A stretch of 64,000 bases of DNA from positions 30,570,493 through 30,634,492 of the forward strand of contig JASEVX010000006.1 in assembly GCA_031761405.1 (NCBI GenBank). Direction: 5' to 3'. The notes beneath the pieces are model-generated. The model worked only from the letters and a program-made list of their open reading frames with translations, searched no databases and was not told the DNA's origin. A program made the position numbers and the translations under genes. The stretch comes from Serripes groenlandicus. Its lineage: Eukaryota > Mollusca > Bivalvia > Cardiida > Cardiidae. Positions 12,101-21,970 of the stretch are shown here, piece by piece (position 1 is the first letter of the stretch; every line of letters starts with the position of its first letter).

Positions 12101-12606
12101 GCTATTTAAAAACTTACCTCGTTAGTCACAGGATAGAATTTGCGATGAAAAAAGTATCGAAAACAAGAAAATCTCACCGATTATAGGGGTATGTAATATG
12201 TCAGTTATCATATTTTAATGCCCCAAATACAAAAATAACACTTATTTTCTTAAAATTGGATTTGTTTTTCGACAGTTGGGCATCTGGAGTTTAGTCGCTT
12301 TAAACAAGAAATGCGTGACTGCGAATAGAGCAAAAAAGAACGCTAATGATGGGACGTTGTTTGCTTTTTTTCTGAGGAAAGTGACAGCATAATTTAAAAA
12401 AGATAAAAGAGCCAGAAAAGTCCAACATCTTCGAAACGTTGCAGTAATCACTCCAAGATGAACCAGAGAAAGAAAGAAAGACATCTTTACTTACCAGAAT
12501 CGCCCCCTGATATGGATGGGTATACGGTATATATGTATACCGATGTCACGACAATCCCGTAGGCTAAGAGTAAACTCCGCGGGTCTCCCGTCTTCATGGT
12601 GAGCAT
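3..12606 (-). CDS. TMEM260: TMEM260-like protein O-mannosyltransferase, N-terminal half (6 exons)
   Basis: Coding exons in gene order are 12606-12495, 8971-8940, 4773-4622, 3385-3208, 1705-1592 and 188-3. Phases match at every join and give about 255 residues (258 from the upstream ATG). The protein starts in a first membrane segment, then carries YPSISGGDSGELIQAAHELG, VAHPPGYPLFT, TWTWSTQTEVFSLNN, CNQHTIV, and GLIPYVYLP with RWTLGDQ and EYGTFDLAK. These are hallmarks of the DUF2723/TMEM260 family. Family knowledge: TMEM260 is a multi-pass GT-C-type ER enzyme that O-mannosylates IPT domains of plexins and the MET/RON receptors. The acidic GGDSGE segment lies in the first lumenal loop, where such enzymes place catalytic residues; its exact role here is inference. 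Human TMEM260 is about 700 residues, so more than half of the protein lies left of the window. The introns are full of small transposons. Confidence 0.93.
189..1591 (-). other. TMEM260 intron 5
   Basis: AT-rich intron sequence. I see no repeat family or coding signal here, only short random open frames. Confidence 0.6.
1592..1705 (-). CDS. TMEM260: TMEM260-like exon 5
   Basis: Acceptor CATTTTGCAG, 38 codons, donor GTAAGT. It encodes a membrane segment VALIGCFVCSLALCNQHTIV followed by another hydrophobic run ending ELWFQK. The G..CGLSLCNQHT-type motif identifies the family. Both ends are in phase 0. Confidence 0.94.
1706..2953 (-). other. TMEM260 intron 4, repeat-free part
   Basis: AT-rich intron with nothing recognisable before the family B element at 2954. 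Confidence 0.55.
2954..3194. mobile_element. family B foldback element (B1)
   Basis: Family B consensus, read from the copies here: outer inverted ends aaccctttccc...gggaaagggtt; inside them, gcagcagacgactt and aagtcgtctgctgc; an off-centre hairpin gagaaattgctc...gagcaatttctc flanked by aaaacattgtggc and gccacaatgtttt; and a spacer with tagagattttcca. No coding capacity, so a MITE-like non-autonomous element. B1 is intact and stops 11 bp from the TMEM260 exon 4 donor. Confidence 0.8.
3208..3385 (-). CDS. TMEM260: TMEM260-like exon 4
   Basis: Acceptor ATTGACAG; one base completes an Arg codon, then the exon reads through SFSYLTWTWSTQTEVFSLNN and ends ...ARRKT in phase 0 at donor GTATGT. The SLTW.WS..EVFSLNN block is strongly conserved in TMEM260. 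A family B element starts 11 bp beyond the donor. Confidence 0.93.
3834..4101. mobile_element. family A element with long inverted termini
   Basis: Family A is about 265 bp. It begins gagccgttccacgagaaaac, continues caacattatgg and ctgcgtaatgtatcgaccc, and ends with the inverted counterpart ...gttggttttctcgtgg plus aacggctc. The middle holds ataggtatagagtaatgat and ttcctgaaacagaaaatcc. No protein is encoded; the Arg-rich open frames it creates on both strands are artefacts. Flanks often read ATAT or ATTT on both sides, suggesting a short A/T target duplication. Confidence 0.85.
4342..4606. mobile_element. family A element beside TMEM260 exon 3
   Basis: Full length. Its right end lies 13 bp from the exon 3 donor at 4620-4621. 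Confidence 0.85.
4622..4773 (-). CDS. TMEM260: TMEM260-like exon 3
   Basis: Acceptor CATTGCAG; starts VAHPPGYPLFTML, continues PYGPIAWRTNLLSALFSG, and ends after ...TIH plus two bases before GTAATC. VAHPPGYP and the IAWR.NLL stretch are family signatures. A family A element ends 13 bp beyond the donor. Confidence 0.93.
4810..5037. mobile_element. family B element
   Basis: Central hairpin at 4939-4970 and both inner arms (gtagcagacgactt, aaagtcgtctgctgc) are present. Lies in TMEM260 intron 2. Confidence 0.8.
5205..5752. mobile_element. family A element with internal tandem triplication
   Basis: Starts gagccgtcccgcgcgaaaac and ends gggtcggctc. A 139-bp internal segment recurs with starts at 5239, 5378 and 5517; the third is the variant lacking a C in the cgacc(c)agatcag box. 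A poly-G run lies at 5588-5604. Confidence 0.82.
5818..6008. mobile_element. family B element, shortened hairpin
   Basis: Outer and inner arms are present. One side of the central hairpin is deleted (only gagcaatttctcc remains). Confidence 0.75.
6015..6880. mobile_element. element with about 170-bp internal tandem repeats
   Basis: Opens with aagagctgttcgtaagaca and tcgcgctcgactatt and closes with aatagctctcatattctccg. Between them, four to five copies of a roughly 170-bp unit are recognised by ctttaaccagaatttctaag and tgtataaagtttcaatgcaa. The same opening and closing strings are common in bivalve genomes. Class uncertain (Helitron-like or other non-autonomous). Confidence 0.65.
7023..7257. 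mobile_element. family B element, full length
   Basis: All parts are present, including perfect outer ends (aaccctttccc, gggaaagggtt). Very similar to the copy at 14013-14240, so these two probably diverged recently. Confidence 0.82.
7258..8690. other. TMEM260 intron 2, unassigned part
   Basis: No coding signal or family I recognise. At 8405-8520 a short segment is imperfectly duplicated (agagctggagaccagagttc; agagcgggagaaccgagtcc), perhaps the head of a tRNA-derived repeat. Confidence 0.45.
8697..8911. mobile_element. family B element, degraded
   Basis: Inner arm gcagcagaaggctt and a weak hairpin are followed by ggaaaagggtt. It lies next to the TMEM260 micro-exon at 8940. Confidence 0.65.
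8940..8971 (-). CDS. TMEM260: TMEM260-like exon 2, 32-bp micro-exon
   Basis: Acceptor TTTTTACAG is followed by codons for GELIQAAHELG and donor GTGAGT. It joins GGDS from exon 1 to VAHPPGYP in exon 3 without a phase break. At 32 bp, it is too short for most gene finders, yet it holds part of the most conserved motif of the family. Confidence 0.92.
9740..10460. repeat. 65-bp tandem array
   Basis: About 11 copies of a 65-bp unit containing attcgtgatccctgtgtaaa, accagtactaggctagg and atatgccttttcc. Some copies have ctagctaggctagg, adding 4 bp. Left of the array is attttacgccatttcaacat, and right of it the sequence resembles the head of the SINE-like element seen at 15650-15845. The array thus lies inside such an element, on the minus strand. 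The unit gives open frames on both strands; these are repeat translations. Confidence 0.9.
10622..11122. mobile_element. two adjacent family B elements
   Basis: One copy spans about 10622-10854 and a second spans 10910-11121. Both have outer and inner arms; the second has a decayed central hairpin. They lie in TMEM260 intron 1. Confidence 0.7.
12495..12606 (-). CDS. TMEM260: TMEM260-like exon 1 with start codon
   Basis: Two in-frame ATGs exist, at 12606 (MLTMKTGD) and 12597 (MKTGD). The upstream one follows ATTACAG, which could be an acceptor after a 5'UTR intron, so either start is possible. The exon encodes one hydrophobic segment (LLLAYGIVVTSVYIYTVYPS) and then SISGGDS. It ends in phase 1 before GTAAGT (donor at 12493-12494). 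The split glycine codon is completed by the next exon. Confidence 0.9.
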
Positions 12607-12762
12607 CTGTAATATATAGTTGAGTCGAAATCAGCGATTTTTGGTGTTGTTGTTGTTCATGTGAACAGAGCAGACTCTCGCGAGAACGTGTATACCAACA
12701 GTCTCACCTCAATCTTCACAGTCTGCATGCACGTAGTATAGATCCATATAGAATTTCTGACC

Positions 12763-12982
12763 TAACCCTTTCCCACATACGACAATTCTGCAGCAGAAGA
12801 CTTTGAAAACATATTGTCAAAAATGTATAATATCTCCATAAATGAAAGTTCAAACATTAACTACAGTTGAACATATTGTGGCAAAAGGGAAATTGCTCAT
12901 CATGAGCAATTTCTCCTTTTGCCATAATATTTTCAAAAGTCGTCTGCTGGAAATGCGTCTGAATTCGTCTGTACGTGGGTTA
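12763..12982. mobile_element. family B element just upstream of TMEM260
   Basis: Full element with an exact central hairpin (attgctcatcatgagcaat). It lies 157 bp from the TMEM260 start, so it may sit in the promoter or 5'UTR intron. Confidence 0.8.
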
Positions 12983-13354
12983 AACTAGAAATGTTGCCTC
13001 ATGATTATCATGCATATTCTGATCGTTGTGCCAATACGTGTAAGTATACATGTACCGGTATAACTAACATAGCGATTATCTATTTTAACCCCATCAATGC
13101 TGAATTTCTAAAATGGATTTTTTTCCCGCTAAATGCATTTGGAAGACTCCATAGCCAATTCTAGGAATATCCGCAAATGACCACGTGTGAAAACATGTGG
13201 GAAGAAATATGCTAAATCCGAACGATTGCTACTTTTTCTGAAATGTCTTCAAATCTACACCAAATTTATAATCACATTTCTTCCAGAGGTAACAATTATT
13301 CCTCTAACGTTTTCAGAGCAAACGATACTTAGATACTGTATTAGGCAAACAATT

Positions 13355-14580
13355 AATCCTGTCCCACATACATCGAATCTGTAACAGACAACTATATATC
13401 TGGACAGAAATAGGCGTTATGTACATGTATGTAAATGATACTTTTTGAAAACATGGTGACAAAAAGAGAAATTACTCGTTTTGAGTAATTCCTTCTTTTG
13501 TCAACATGTTTTCAAAAAGCATCTGCTATAAAATCTTCAATACGCGATAGTGTACATGGGAAATGGTTAGCCACTAACCATTTCCCTCATATAGACGCTT
13601 TCTGACGCCTCTGCAGTAGATGACTTTTGGAAAACATGGCGACAAAAGAAGAAATTGCTCAAAAAGAGTAATTTCTCTTTATGTCACTATGTTTTCAACT
13701 ATATTCAATTATTGTTCTTTCATGTAATGGAATTTTCTGTACTTTTGCTTAAACGTTTTCAAAGTCGTCTGCTGCAGATGTATTATATGTGGGAAAAACG
13801 GTTAATAAACCAATAAAACTAATAAAACAAAGAAGTGTTACCTGGAACGGCACCATCCAGAGAATAAATACAAGCGTACAGCATCGTGTTTACCTGTATA
13901 TATCGATCAGCGAGCAAACCATGCATAAACAATGATGTCTGAATCATCGATCGATTGTTCCTGATCAATTTCATCAGCGGAGCGTGTCTACTTTTTATTA
14001 TCATACAATATTTAACCCTTTCCCTCATACGATAATTCTGCAGCAGACGACTTTGAAAGTATTTTGTCAAAAAATAGAAAATCTCTATAATTGAATGGAT
14101 AACCTATGATTAAAAGTGGAAAACATTGTGGCAAAAGGAGAAATTGCACGTTTTGTGCAATTTCTTCTTTTGTCACTATGTTTTCAAAAAGCCGTCTGCT
14201 GCAGAGGCGTCAGAAAGCGTCTATATGAGGGAAAGGGTTAACCCCTTCTCGCGTACAACTAATCTGCAGCAGAGGACTTGGAAGACATTAAGTCAAAAAT
14301 GGAAACTATCTATAAATGAAATGTTTTCGTAAGTCAGAAAGTGTCTGTATGTGGGAAAGCATAAACCAACTTGACTTAATGTTGACCCTTCGCCATGTGC
14401 AGAAGCATTTTGACGCATTTTAAATTTTGATATCATTGACAAAAAGGGTGAAATGGCTCATCAGCAATTTCTCCTTAAATGACTATGATTTTAACCCTGG
14501 TTAAACAGTAGTTATACTTTCATTTCAAGATATGTTCCATATATTTGCCCGACTGTTTTGACGTACGCGGGAAAAGGTAC
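13355..14580. mobile_element. cluster of five family B elements
   Basis: Copies at about 13355-13570, 13571-13804, 14013-14240, 14240-14360 (partial) and 14380-14580. Several touch each other end to end and share their cccttt/aaaggg ends. This suggests repeated insertion into the same target or into each other. Confidence 0.75.
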
Positions 14581-14789
14581 ACCTTTGGGTATTGAACAGT
14601 GTTGATCAAGATCCGCCTGTGCAATATTAGTCTTCTCTTGAGTCGACACAAGTTGACAAAACCCAATGTGTACCTTTAACATGGTCGTGATGTACGAGCA
14701 TATCTAACCATTAAAGTATCATGTTTAGAAAAATACAACTCAATATAAAGTTTGAGATTTTTTTTTGTAATTCAGATAGGATTCATTTA

Positions 14790-14820
<31 letters not shown>

Positions 14821-14926
14821 TTATCTCATTTACTGTTGGGATAATTAGAATGTTATATACATATGTTAGTTTTGACTTTTTGTTTCTAGTCATTCACCTT
14901 TATCCGGAGAGTTAGATCTTTACCTG

Positions 14927-15051
14927 ATATCATCCTTGGTACCCAGGCTATTTATTAAATACATGATATATTGTACGAAAAGCCTGGGTACCGAGGATGA
15001 TTTGCCCAGGGTATCATATATCTGTTACATAGCCTGGGTATCGAGGATGCC
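14927..15051. repeat. foldback with gcctgggtacc arms
   Basis: tcatccttggtacccaggct at 14931 is answered by agcctgggtaccgaggatga ending at 15000, and a third, degenerate copy ends at 15051. It can form a roughly 20-bp stem with a 30-bp loop. Confidence 0.65.
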
Positions 15052-15649
15052 TGATATGGACTACTGCTAAATTCCTATACGACAGCTAAACTTAAAGTCT
15101 TTATGGAGGGAAATGAGAGACCGATCAAAATGAAAAGTATCTCATTTGCCGGAGATCTTCTCGGATCAGATCCAATACTATAGTTCTAGTAAGAATCTTT
15201 ACAAATTGAACCGTTCTAAAAATAGTATATGTGGTAAATGATTGTATCAGTTATATATAAATCAAAAAGCTAAGTGTTGGATTTTGCACCAAATTTTGCC
15301 CCCAGGTAAAAATAGCCATATGTAGTTGTAAAATAAACATCTCGGTATATCTCCAAAACCCACCATTGTATAACATGAATCATATTTGCAAGATGTTTGA
15401 TATGCTTTTAATTGTCTCAATCCTTTCAAAACTTTTAAAACTTAAATGTATATTGATTTCAAAAACTACATTTTACGTTCCATATATTACAATCCCAACT
15501 TCTCGGAAAAGACTTTTTGAAATTATACACAGACTTGTACTATGTTAAATGTTTATATGTTAATTGTATGTATTATGTAATGCTAAAAAAATATATGTTT
15601 TGTTATTGATTGATTGGAGAATAACGATGTCTCTTCCATGTCACAGCGG

Positions 15650-15845
15650 CCAGTTTCCTGGCTTTCTTGCCTCATTATCTCATACCACGTTAGCAGGGTT
15701 CGATCCCCAGTCGCTGCGCTGTGGTGGAGTGCTCTTGGACATTTCCTAGCCTAGTACTGGTGTGTTTACCCAGTGGTCGTGAAATAGTGAACTGTCGTCG
15801 TGATAAAGCTGAAAAAATATTGAAAACGGCGTAAAACCCCAACAA
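15650..15845 (+). mobile_element. SINE-like element, tail type gaaaacggcgtaaaacccc
   Basis: Contains a B-box-like ggttcgatccc, then ctagcctagtactggtgtgt, cgtgaaatagtgaa and tgaaaacggcgtaaaacccc. The same body is the apparent source of the 65-bp array at 9740-10460 and appears as a fragment at 58945-59050. Confidence 0.65.
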
Positions 15846-15884
15846 ATTTAACAAATCTTCCTAGATAAATGGTCACCTTTCCAA

Positions 15885-16025
15885 CATAGACTTTAAACCC
15901 ATTTGTCAATCATTAGCAAGAAATAATGGCCGAGTTGGGCTTCGAACTCACCAACCCTTGATTGATAGCCCCCCCCCCCCCCCCCCCGTCCCCACACCTG
16001 ACGTTACTGATTGAGCTATCGGGCC
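15885..16025 (-). mobile_element. tRNA-headed SINE, head only
   Basis: On the minus strand it reads ggcccgatagctcaatcagt (A-box region), then a poly-G run, then ggttggtgagttcgaagccc (B box). The poly-C tract at 15970-15987 interrupts the head. Confidence 0.65.
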
Positions 16026-16026
16026 A

Positions 16027-16320
16027 ATATTCGGTAGCTCAGTTGGTTGCGATGCCGGCTGTCAATCCAAGGGTTGTGAGTTCGAACCCCAGCTCTACCA
16101 ACTTTCTTTTCGACGTTTTACAAAAGTCAAGGTGACAAGCGTCATTCGTCTTCCACCAGTGGGCTAACAGTCTATGTGGAAAAGCAGTCAGTTGCTTTGA
16201 ACAAAATGTTGCATGGAGTACTGGTGTGGGAAAGCCAGGAAACACATGAGTAGGTAAACTGGCCGCCGTGTTGTGACTGAACAAATGTTGAAAGCGCCGT
16301 TAAAACCCCAAATCAACAAT
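16027..16320 (+). mobile_element. tRNA-headed SINE, near full length
   Basis: Head cggtagctcagttggttgcg and gttgtgagttcgaacccc look like pol III A and B boxes. The body is gggctaacagtctatgtgga, ggaaagccaggaaacacatg and gtaaactggccgccgtg, and the tail aagcgccgttaaaacccc. It is about 290 bp. Other copies here: 26505-26700, 29975-30235, 31165-31275, 37040-37310, 54700-54840 and 61088-61320, all minus. Confidence 0.75.
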
Positions 16321-17223
16321 TCAATTGAGTTATCGGCACTTGGCGAAAAATTCTTGAGTGAAATTCTTAAAAAGTAAGAAGTGCAATGTTTACAACTGGA
16401 GCAGAACATACATCAGGACATGATTATATATCGGGTAAAGGCGTGGACGAACTGTGATGAATAGCTGACTTGTACGTGTGCAACCCCAGTGATTCAGAAA
16501 TGTCTGTGCATAATTAACCCCCGACGTACGAAAACACCGTCGTAAATAAATACCCGAAATACTCAATTAGGTAGTTGTCTGGTTATTTATTGCTGTCATC
16601 ACTTGAGCACAATATTCCATTATAAACCATCTGTTGAAGACATTTTTGAAACTGTTGTGAGAAAAAGTGGAATTTACAACAAGAGCAATTTCTCCTTTAC
16701 CCACACTGTTGTTACACTATCTCTAGGGGGGGTCGTTATTATGGTTTGGGTTGGATTGAACTCTATCCCCTCCCCTAAAGTGTGATATTTCTATTAAATA
16801 TGTCTTTTTCTTTGCAAATTTCTATTTCGATACTGACGCCTGCACATTTCATATAAAGCTAACGGCAATTCCCCACTTTGGGATGCATAAGAAGCGGAAT
16901 ACATGTATTCACATTAACAAAATGTATAGAAAAGGTTTCAAACAAAGCTATAGACATAGGGGATGCATTTATCTTGATACATACATCCTTTATCGGTCGA
17001 GATTAAATTCTATATCGGTCGAGATTAAATTCTATATCATTTAGTAAGGTGTGATGAAGGTTACGTATGATAACGTTGACTCTAAATCAGACTAATTTCA
17101 TGTGAAAACAACTTCGCTAAATTGAATGAAGCAATCGTAGACGCAGATTAGCATGTGCAGTCAAATCGGGAATAATCCGCTCATAAAAGAGTGATTTTAG
17201 AGACACATCCAGACTACATACAT
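16321..17223. other. intergenic, little recognised
   Basis: A decayed family B fragment near 16610-16705 (aacaagagcaatttctcctt) and a 24-bp direct duplication at 16986-17034 (tatcggtcgagattaaattc). No gene seen. Confidence 0.4.
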
Positions 17224-17915
17224 ATGAGGCGTTCTACGATAAAACCAATTATTGGGAACTCTGCGTAAAGTATCGACCCGGATCAGCCTAAGCATACCGC
17301 GTAGGCTAATCCGTGCAAACACTTTTCTCCTCCTGTGGATTTTCTCTTTCAGGAATCATTACTCTATAACTCTACCCCCTGATACGGAATGTGTCTATAC
17401 ATTACGCAGAGTCCATAATGTTGGTTTTCTCGTGGGACGGCTCATATCAATATATCTGCGTAATGTATCGACCAGATCAGCCTGCGCTGTCCGCGCAGAC
17501 TGATCCGGCCGACACATTCCGTCTAAGGGGGGATAGATAGAGTAGTGATTCCTGAAACAGAAAATCCACAGGAGGCGAAAATTGTCTGTCCGGTTTAGCC
17601 TGCGCGGCATGATAAGGCTGATCCGGGTCGATACATTACGCAGAGTCCATAATGTTGGTTTTCTCGTGGGACGGCTCATATCAATATATCTGCGTAATGT
17701 ATAGACCAGATCAGCCTGCGCTGTCCGCGCAGACTGATCCGGCCGACACATTCCGTCTAAGGGGGGATAGATAGAGTAGTGATTCCTGAAACAGAAAATC
17801 CACAGGAGGCGAAAATTGTCTGTCCGGTTTAGCCTGCGCGGCATGATAAGGCTGATCCGGGTCGATACATTACGCAGAGTCCATAATGTTGGTTTTCTCG
17901 TGGGACGGCTCCTAT
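17224..17915. mobile_element. family A element with 234-bp tandem repeats
   Basis: The unit ending at the right terminus is repeated: 17411-17644 and 17645-17878 are almost identical (I saw one difference, c/a in tgtat[c/a]gacc). The repeat includes a complete right terminus (acggctcatatcaatatat), so whole ends are being multiplied. Confidence 0.82.
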
Positions 17916-17921
17916 ATACTT

Positions 17922-18187
17922 ATGAGCCATTCCACGAGAAAACCAACATTATCGACACTGCGTAATGTATCGACACGGATCAGCCTAAGCATACCGCGCA
18001 GGCTTACCCGGATAGATACTTTTCGCCTCTTGTTGATTTTTCTGTTTCAGGACTCATTACTCTTTACCTCTATCGCCCTGAGACGGAATGTGTCGGCCCG
18101 GAATAGCCTGCGCGGACTGCGCAGGCTGATCTGGGTCGATACATTACGCAGATCCAATAATGTTGGTTTTCTCGTGGTACGGCTCAT
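17922..18187. mobile_element. family A element
   Basis: Intact inverted ends (gagccattccacgagaaaac; ctcgtggtacggctc). It starts a few bases after the preceding compound copy. Confidence 0.85.
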
Positions 18188-18395
18188 ATACAATTACGAT
18201 AATTCACGCTACTAGTTTAAATCTCATGAATGTCCTTTTCTTGTAGCTCGGCTCATTTATATGTCTATTTGAGATGTTACTGCATCTCGCCTACATTATC
18301 ATTTACGGTTGTATTTGGGTACATCAACTGGGACTTTATTTTGTTGTTAAGATACAATTCGGTTTATTCGAATTACATGAAATCCTGTGCCAGCT

Positions 18396-18577
18396 GCGAA
18401 CGCTTTTTGGCACATTTGCAGCAGACTACGTCTAGAAAAAATTGTGACAAAAGGAGAAATAACTCCTTTGGCCAAAATGTTTTCAACTCAATTTTTTGAT
18501 ACTATTATTTCCTATATTTTTTTTTAGATATTTACGAAGTCGTCTGTTACATTTTTGTCGTATGTGGGAAAGGGGAA
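18396..18577. mobile_element. family B element
   Basis: Inner arm gcagcagactac, shortened hairpin, and right arm aagtcgtctg with gtgggaaagggg. Confidence 0.65.
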
Positions 18578-18769
18578 AGCGGACAAGGAAGTCTATGATG
18601 AAACTGTGCTAGTTTACGTGCATACAGGATTATCTGAAGTTCCATTCTAAAAACATAGATGGTTCAGCGGGCGGATAAAGAAATCTAGTAAAAAATGGTT
18701 GATGGTTAATTGATCAGTGTCAATAATTCAATAGAAGGCAGATTTGTTTACTTGTTAATGGATAAACTT

Positions 18770-19330
18770 TAACCGTTTCTATCTCATACTGGACTTATAT
18801 TCGGTCGACTTATCTAATGATATCAACAATTAAAGTTTTACTATTGACGAGAAAGATTTTCTATTTTGTTCTCCACGTATGGTTGTAAAGACACATTACA
18901 GTGCATGCAGATGACTTTCGAAAACATTGCAACCAAAGAAAATATGTACAAATGAGCAAATTCTACTTTGTCGTAAAGTGTTTAGCTCTTTATAATAAGT
19001 GTACTTTCATTATTATATATATGAGCCATTCCACAAGAACACCAACATTATGACTCTGCGTAATTATCGACACAGATCAGCCTTCGCAGTCCGCGCAGAC
19101 TGATCCGGGCCGATACATTCTGTCTCAAGGGGGATATAGGTATAGAGTAATTATTCCTGAAACAGAAAGCCCACAGGAGGCGAAAAGTGTCTGTCCGGGT
19201 TAGCCCACGCGGCATGCTTAGGCTGATCCGGGTCCATGGTTTACGCACAGTCCACAATGTTGGTTTTCTCGTCGAACGTCTCATAAGAATCTTGAAGATG
19301 CGTCAAAATGCGTCTGTGTGTTGTGATAGA
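18770..19330. mobile_element. old family B element interrupted by a family A element
   Basis: Decayed B sequence at 18770-19018 resumes at about 19285 (gatgcgtcaaaatgcgtctg). A family A copy sits between the halves. Family A was therefore active after this B insertion. Confidence 0.55.
19020..19285. mobile_element. family A element nested in an older family B copy
   Basis: Full length with slightly decayed ends (gagccattccacaagaacac; gtcgaacgtctcat). Confidence 0.82.
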
Positions 19331-20030
19331 GTGTCTATATATCTAGATAAAGGGCAACCTAAGAAGGTATTTTGGGTTGACTATCCGATAGATTAACAAA
19401 GACGAGTTAACCGTGTCCTCGTTAACATCCTAGAGGATTTGGAATGTGACCGAGTTAACGACTTAAAACAAGGGAACTTGTGACAAATGCAAACGGATTA
19501 TTGACAAAAAAGCGAACTTGTGGCAAATGCAAACGGATTATTGACGAAAAAGCGAGCTTATAAACAATGGAAACGGAAGAAAACCCAGGTAAAACTTGGA
19601 CATTTTGTTTATCAATTAATTGATTTTTAACAATTTAACCCCGTTTTCAACCATTTTACGTCTGTATTACATTGGTCGGTTCACTTACTCGTTTGTTTCC
19701 TAATTTTCTCGTACCAGAGCATCAAACAACATTCTTCCAAAGCACTTGTAACCTTCTAACATTGACATGGACTATTTGGCATAGCCATACAGTTTTCGAC
19801 TGAGAAGTTGGGTATTTTCAGAACATTTGTATCAATTGATACCAAGAACGTAGGTTTTCAGAAAAAACCTGTGATTTCAAATGAGAACGTGGTTGTTTGT
19901 GCATGTTCATACATATTTGAAATGCATGAATTGTTACAAGGGATTATTTGATTGTAAAGCGAAAGAAAAAAAGAATATGGATAAACAGAGATCCGTGTTA
20001 ATTACGGCCCTATCGTGTCAAATAATACAG
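19331..20030. other. intergenic with a short tandem duplication
   Basis: About 48 bp is repeated at 19465-19560 (gcaaacggattattgac, gaacttgtg.caaatg). Otherwise no gene or family recognised. Confidence 0.45.
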
Positions 20031-20296
20031 ATGAGCCGTTCAACGAGAAAACCTACATTATGGACTCTGCGTAATGTATTGACTCTGATAAACCTACGCG
20101 GTCCGCGCAGGATAATCCGGGCCGACACATTCCGTCTCAGGGGGATAGAGGTATAGAGTAATGATTCCTGAAACAGAAAATCCGCAGGAGGCGAAAATTG
20201 TCAGCCCGGATTAGCCTGCGCAGCATGCTTAGGCGGATCCGTGTCGATACATTACGCAGAGTCAATAATGTTGGTTTTCTCGTGGAACGGCTCATA
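20031..20296. mobile_element. family A element
   Basis: Full length, well preserved ends. Confidence 0.85.
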
Positions 20297-20830
20297 TGAC
20301 TTTCGGTCTTGGGTCCTTGATGTGTTTATGTGATTATGTGTTTATGTGATTATGTATTAAGAGCAGGCTAAGATTTGGGTCACACTGTGTCATGAGGCTC
20401 TTCTCGTGGTAAAAAGGGATTTTGATGATAGTTTGCAGGACAATAGTCTCATAAAGGGGTTTTGATGATATTTTGCAGGACAATAGTCTCATAAAAGGGG
20501 GTTTCTCACCCTGCTATTGTACGGTGCACGGATCTTCTGGGTGTAAGTGTACACTTCGACGAATTTCTAATTGGCCACCGAGTTTTTATTATGATTTTAG
20601 GAAAAGAAATCGGAGAAAAGCACAAATAATCAAATATAAGTTTTATACAATTTATTCCTAATATGTAAAACAAAACTTAATTGAAATTTGATCACGGGAA
20701 CATACTTAACAGAGAGAGTAAACATGGATACCCTTAAAACAAACACTGCAAGATCAAATCACGTAGTACACAGGTATCATGTGGTTGACAACCCGTGTTA
20801 TTATTATAACTACGCGTAACATACCTGTCT
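20297..20830. other. intergenic with a 45-bp duplication
   Basis: gcaggacaatagtctcataa occurs twice (20432 and 20475) as part of a tandem pair. Nothing else recognised. Confidence 0.45.
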
Positions 20831-21059
20831 GATGGGGGTGCTGGCACGAATCATTCCGACGGCTTGAGCGCGTTATGCAATGCTCATTCTCGCCATATTT
20901 AATGTTTTTCATAAAAGATAATCCGCGAAGAATACATTCCTACCAAATACGACAACTACTATGTCGTGCACGAGGAACGCGAGCACGTAGGCTATTAAAC
21001 TGCTCAAAATGAGCAATTTCTCCTTATGGTCACATGTTTTTCAACTCTATTCAATAACA

Positions 21060-21970
21060 AGACGAATTTTGATGCAAAGCATCAAAGACGCCGCGCATGA
21101 TTTTGAAGCATGACTTAAAGGAAGCAAATGTAGTCCAGTACATTTAAATAACGTGTGAAAACAGACAGGTTGTAAATATTTCGAACAAGAAGGCCAAATG
21201 TCTCTTTATCCTAACCAAGAAGGCCAAGATGTGCCTATATTGCTCACCTGGCTACCAAAGCCTATAATAAATGGTTACCAATCAACATGGCTTGAAGGAA
21301 TCTGATAAAAGGTCACACAAGCAACATTTCTACAAAATTATTTGAAAATCGGCCTGACACTTCCGGAAAAGAAGAAGATTTTTTAAGTTTTCACTATTTT
21401 CTTTCTTTCGGTTTCCATGGAAACCATAATTATGCATGGATCCCAAATATTTTGAGGAACTTAGGAGAAAACATTGAGAGGATGCTTCCTATAAAGTTTC
21501 ATTCCAATTGGCCACTCAAGCACGGACGCACGCATCATGCGGATGGACGCACGCATGAACGCACGACGGTCAATTACCTATGACATATCATGTCAGCGAG
21601 TTGAGCCAAAAACGGGAGTATATAAACAAAAAATACGAAGTAATTTTACAAAGTTTAAAGATATTTATGATCAAAGTTAAGCATTTATGAAATTAAAAAA
21701 AAAGTTCATATGTATAGTCAACATATATCAAGAATACAATGGTCTGAATGAACAAACTGTATGGGGGAACGTTTTAAGTTTAGAATATAAATAGGCAAAA
21801 ACATCCTGCGAATTTTGGGGCCGTAAACCAAACAATTAAAAACGCGTAGCCTAGGATGTTTGGGATAAGTGAGCTTTTTTTCTGAGCTTTGATGAAATTG
21901 GGTCAGGGCCGTAAACCAAACTACTAAAAACAGCGTAGCCTAGGCAGTTGGGGAAAAGTTATTAAATACA
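21060..21970 (+). mobile_element. larger repeat element, copy 1 of an inverted pair
   Basis: Contains caagaaggccaagatgtgcc, atattgctcacctggctacc, a segment related to the 39960-40700 repeats, and two gccgtaaaccaaac...gcgtagcctagg boxes. The copy at 32540-33100 carries the same blocks in reverse order and orientation. No ORF of note, so it is non-autonomous. Confidence 0.7.

Noticed and set aside
17395..17844. 149-codon Arg-rich minus-strand ORF
   Set aside because: Family A repeat. The same peptide pattern (TRISL..PRRL, TLRNVSTR) recurs at every family A copy on both strands.
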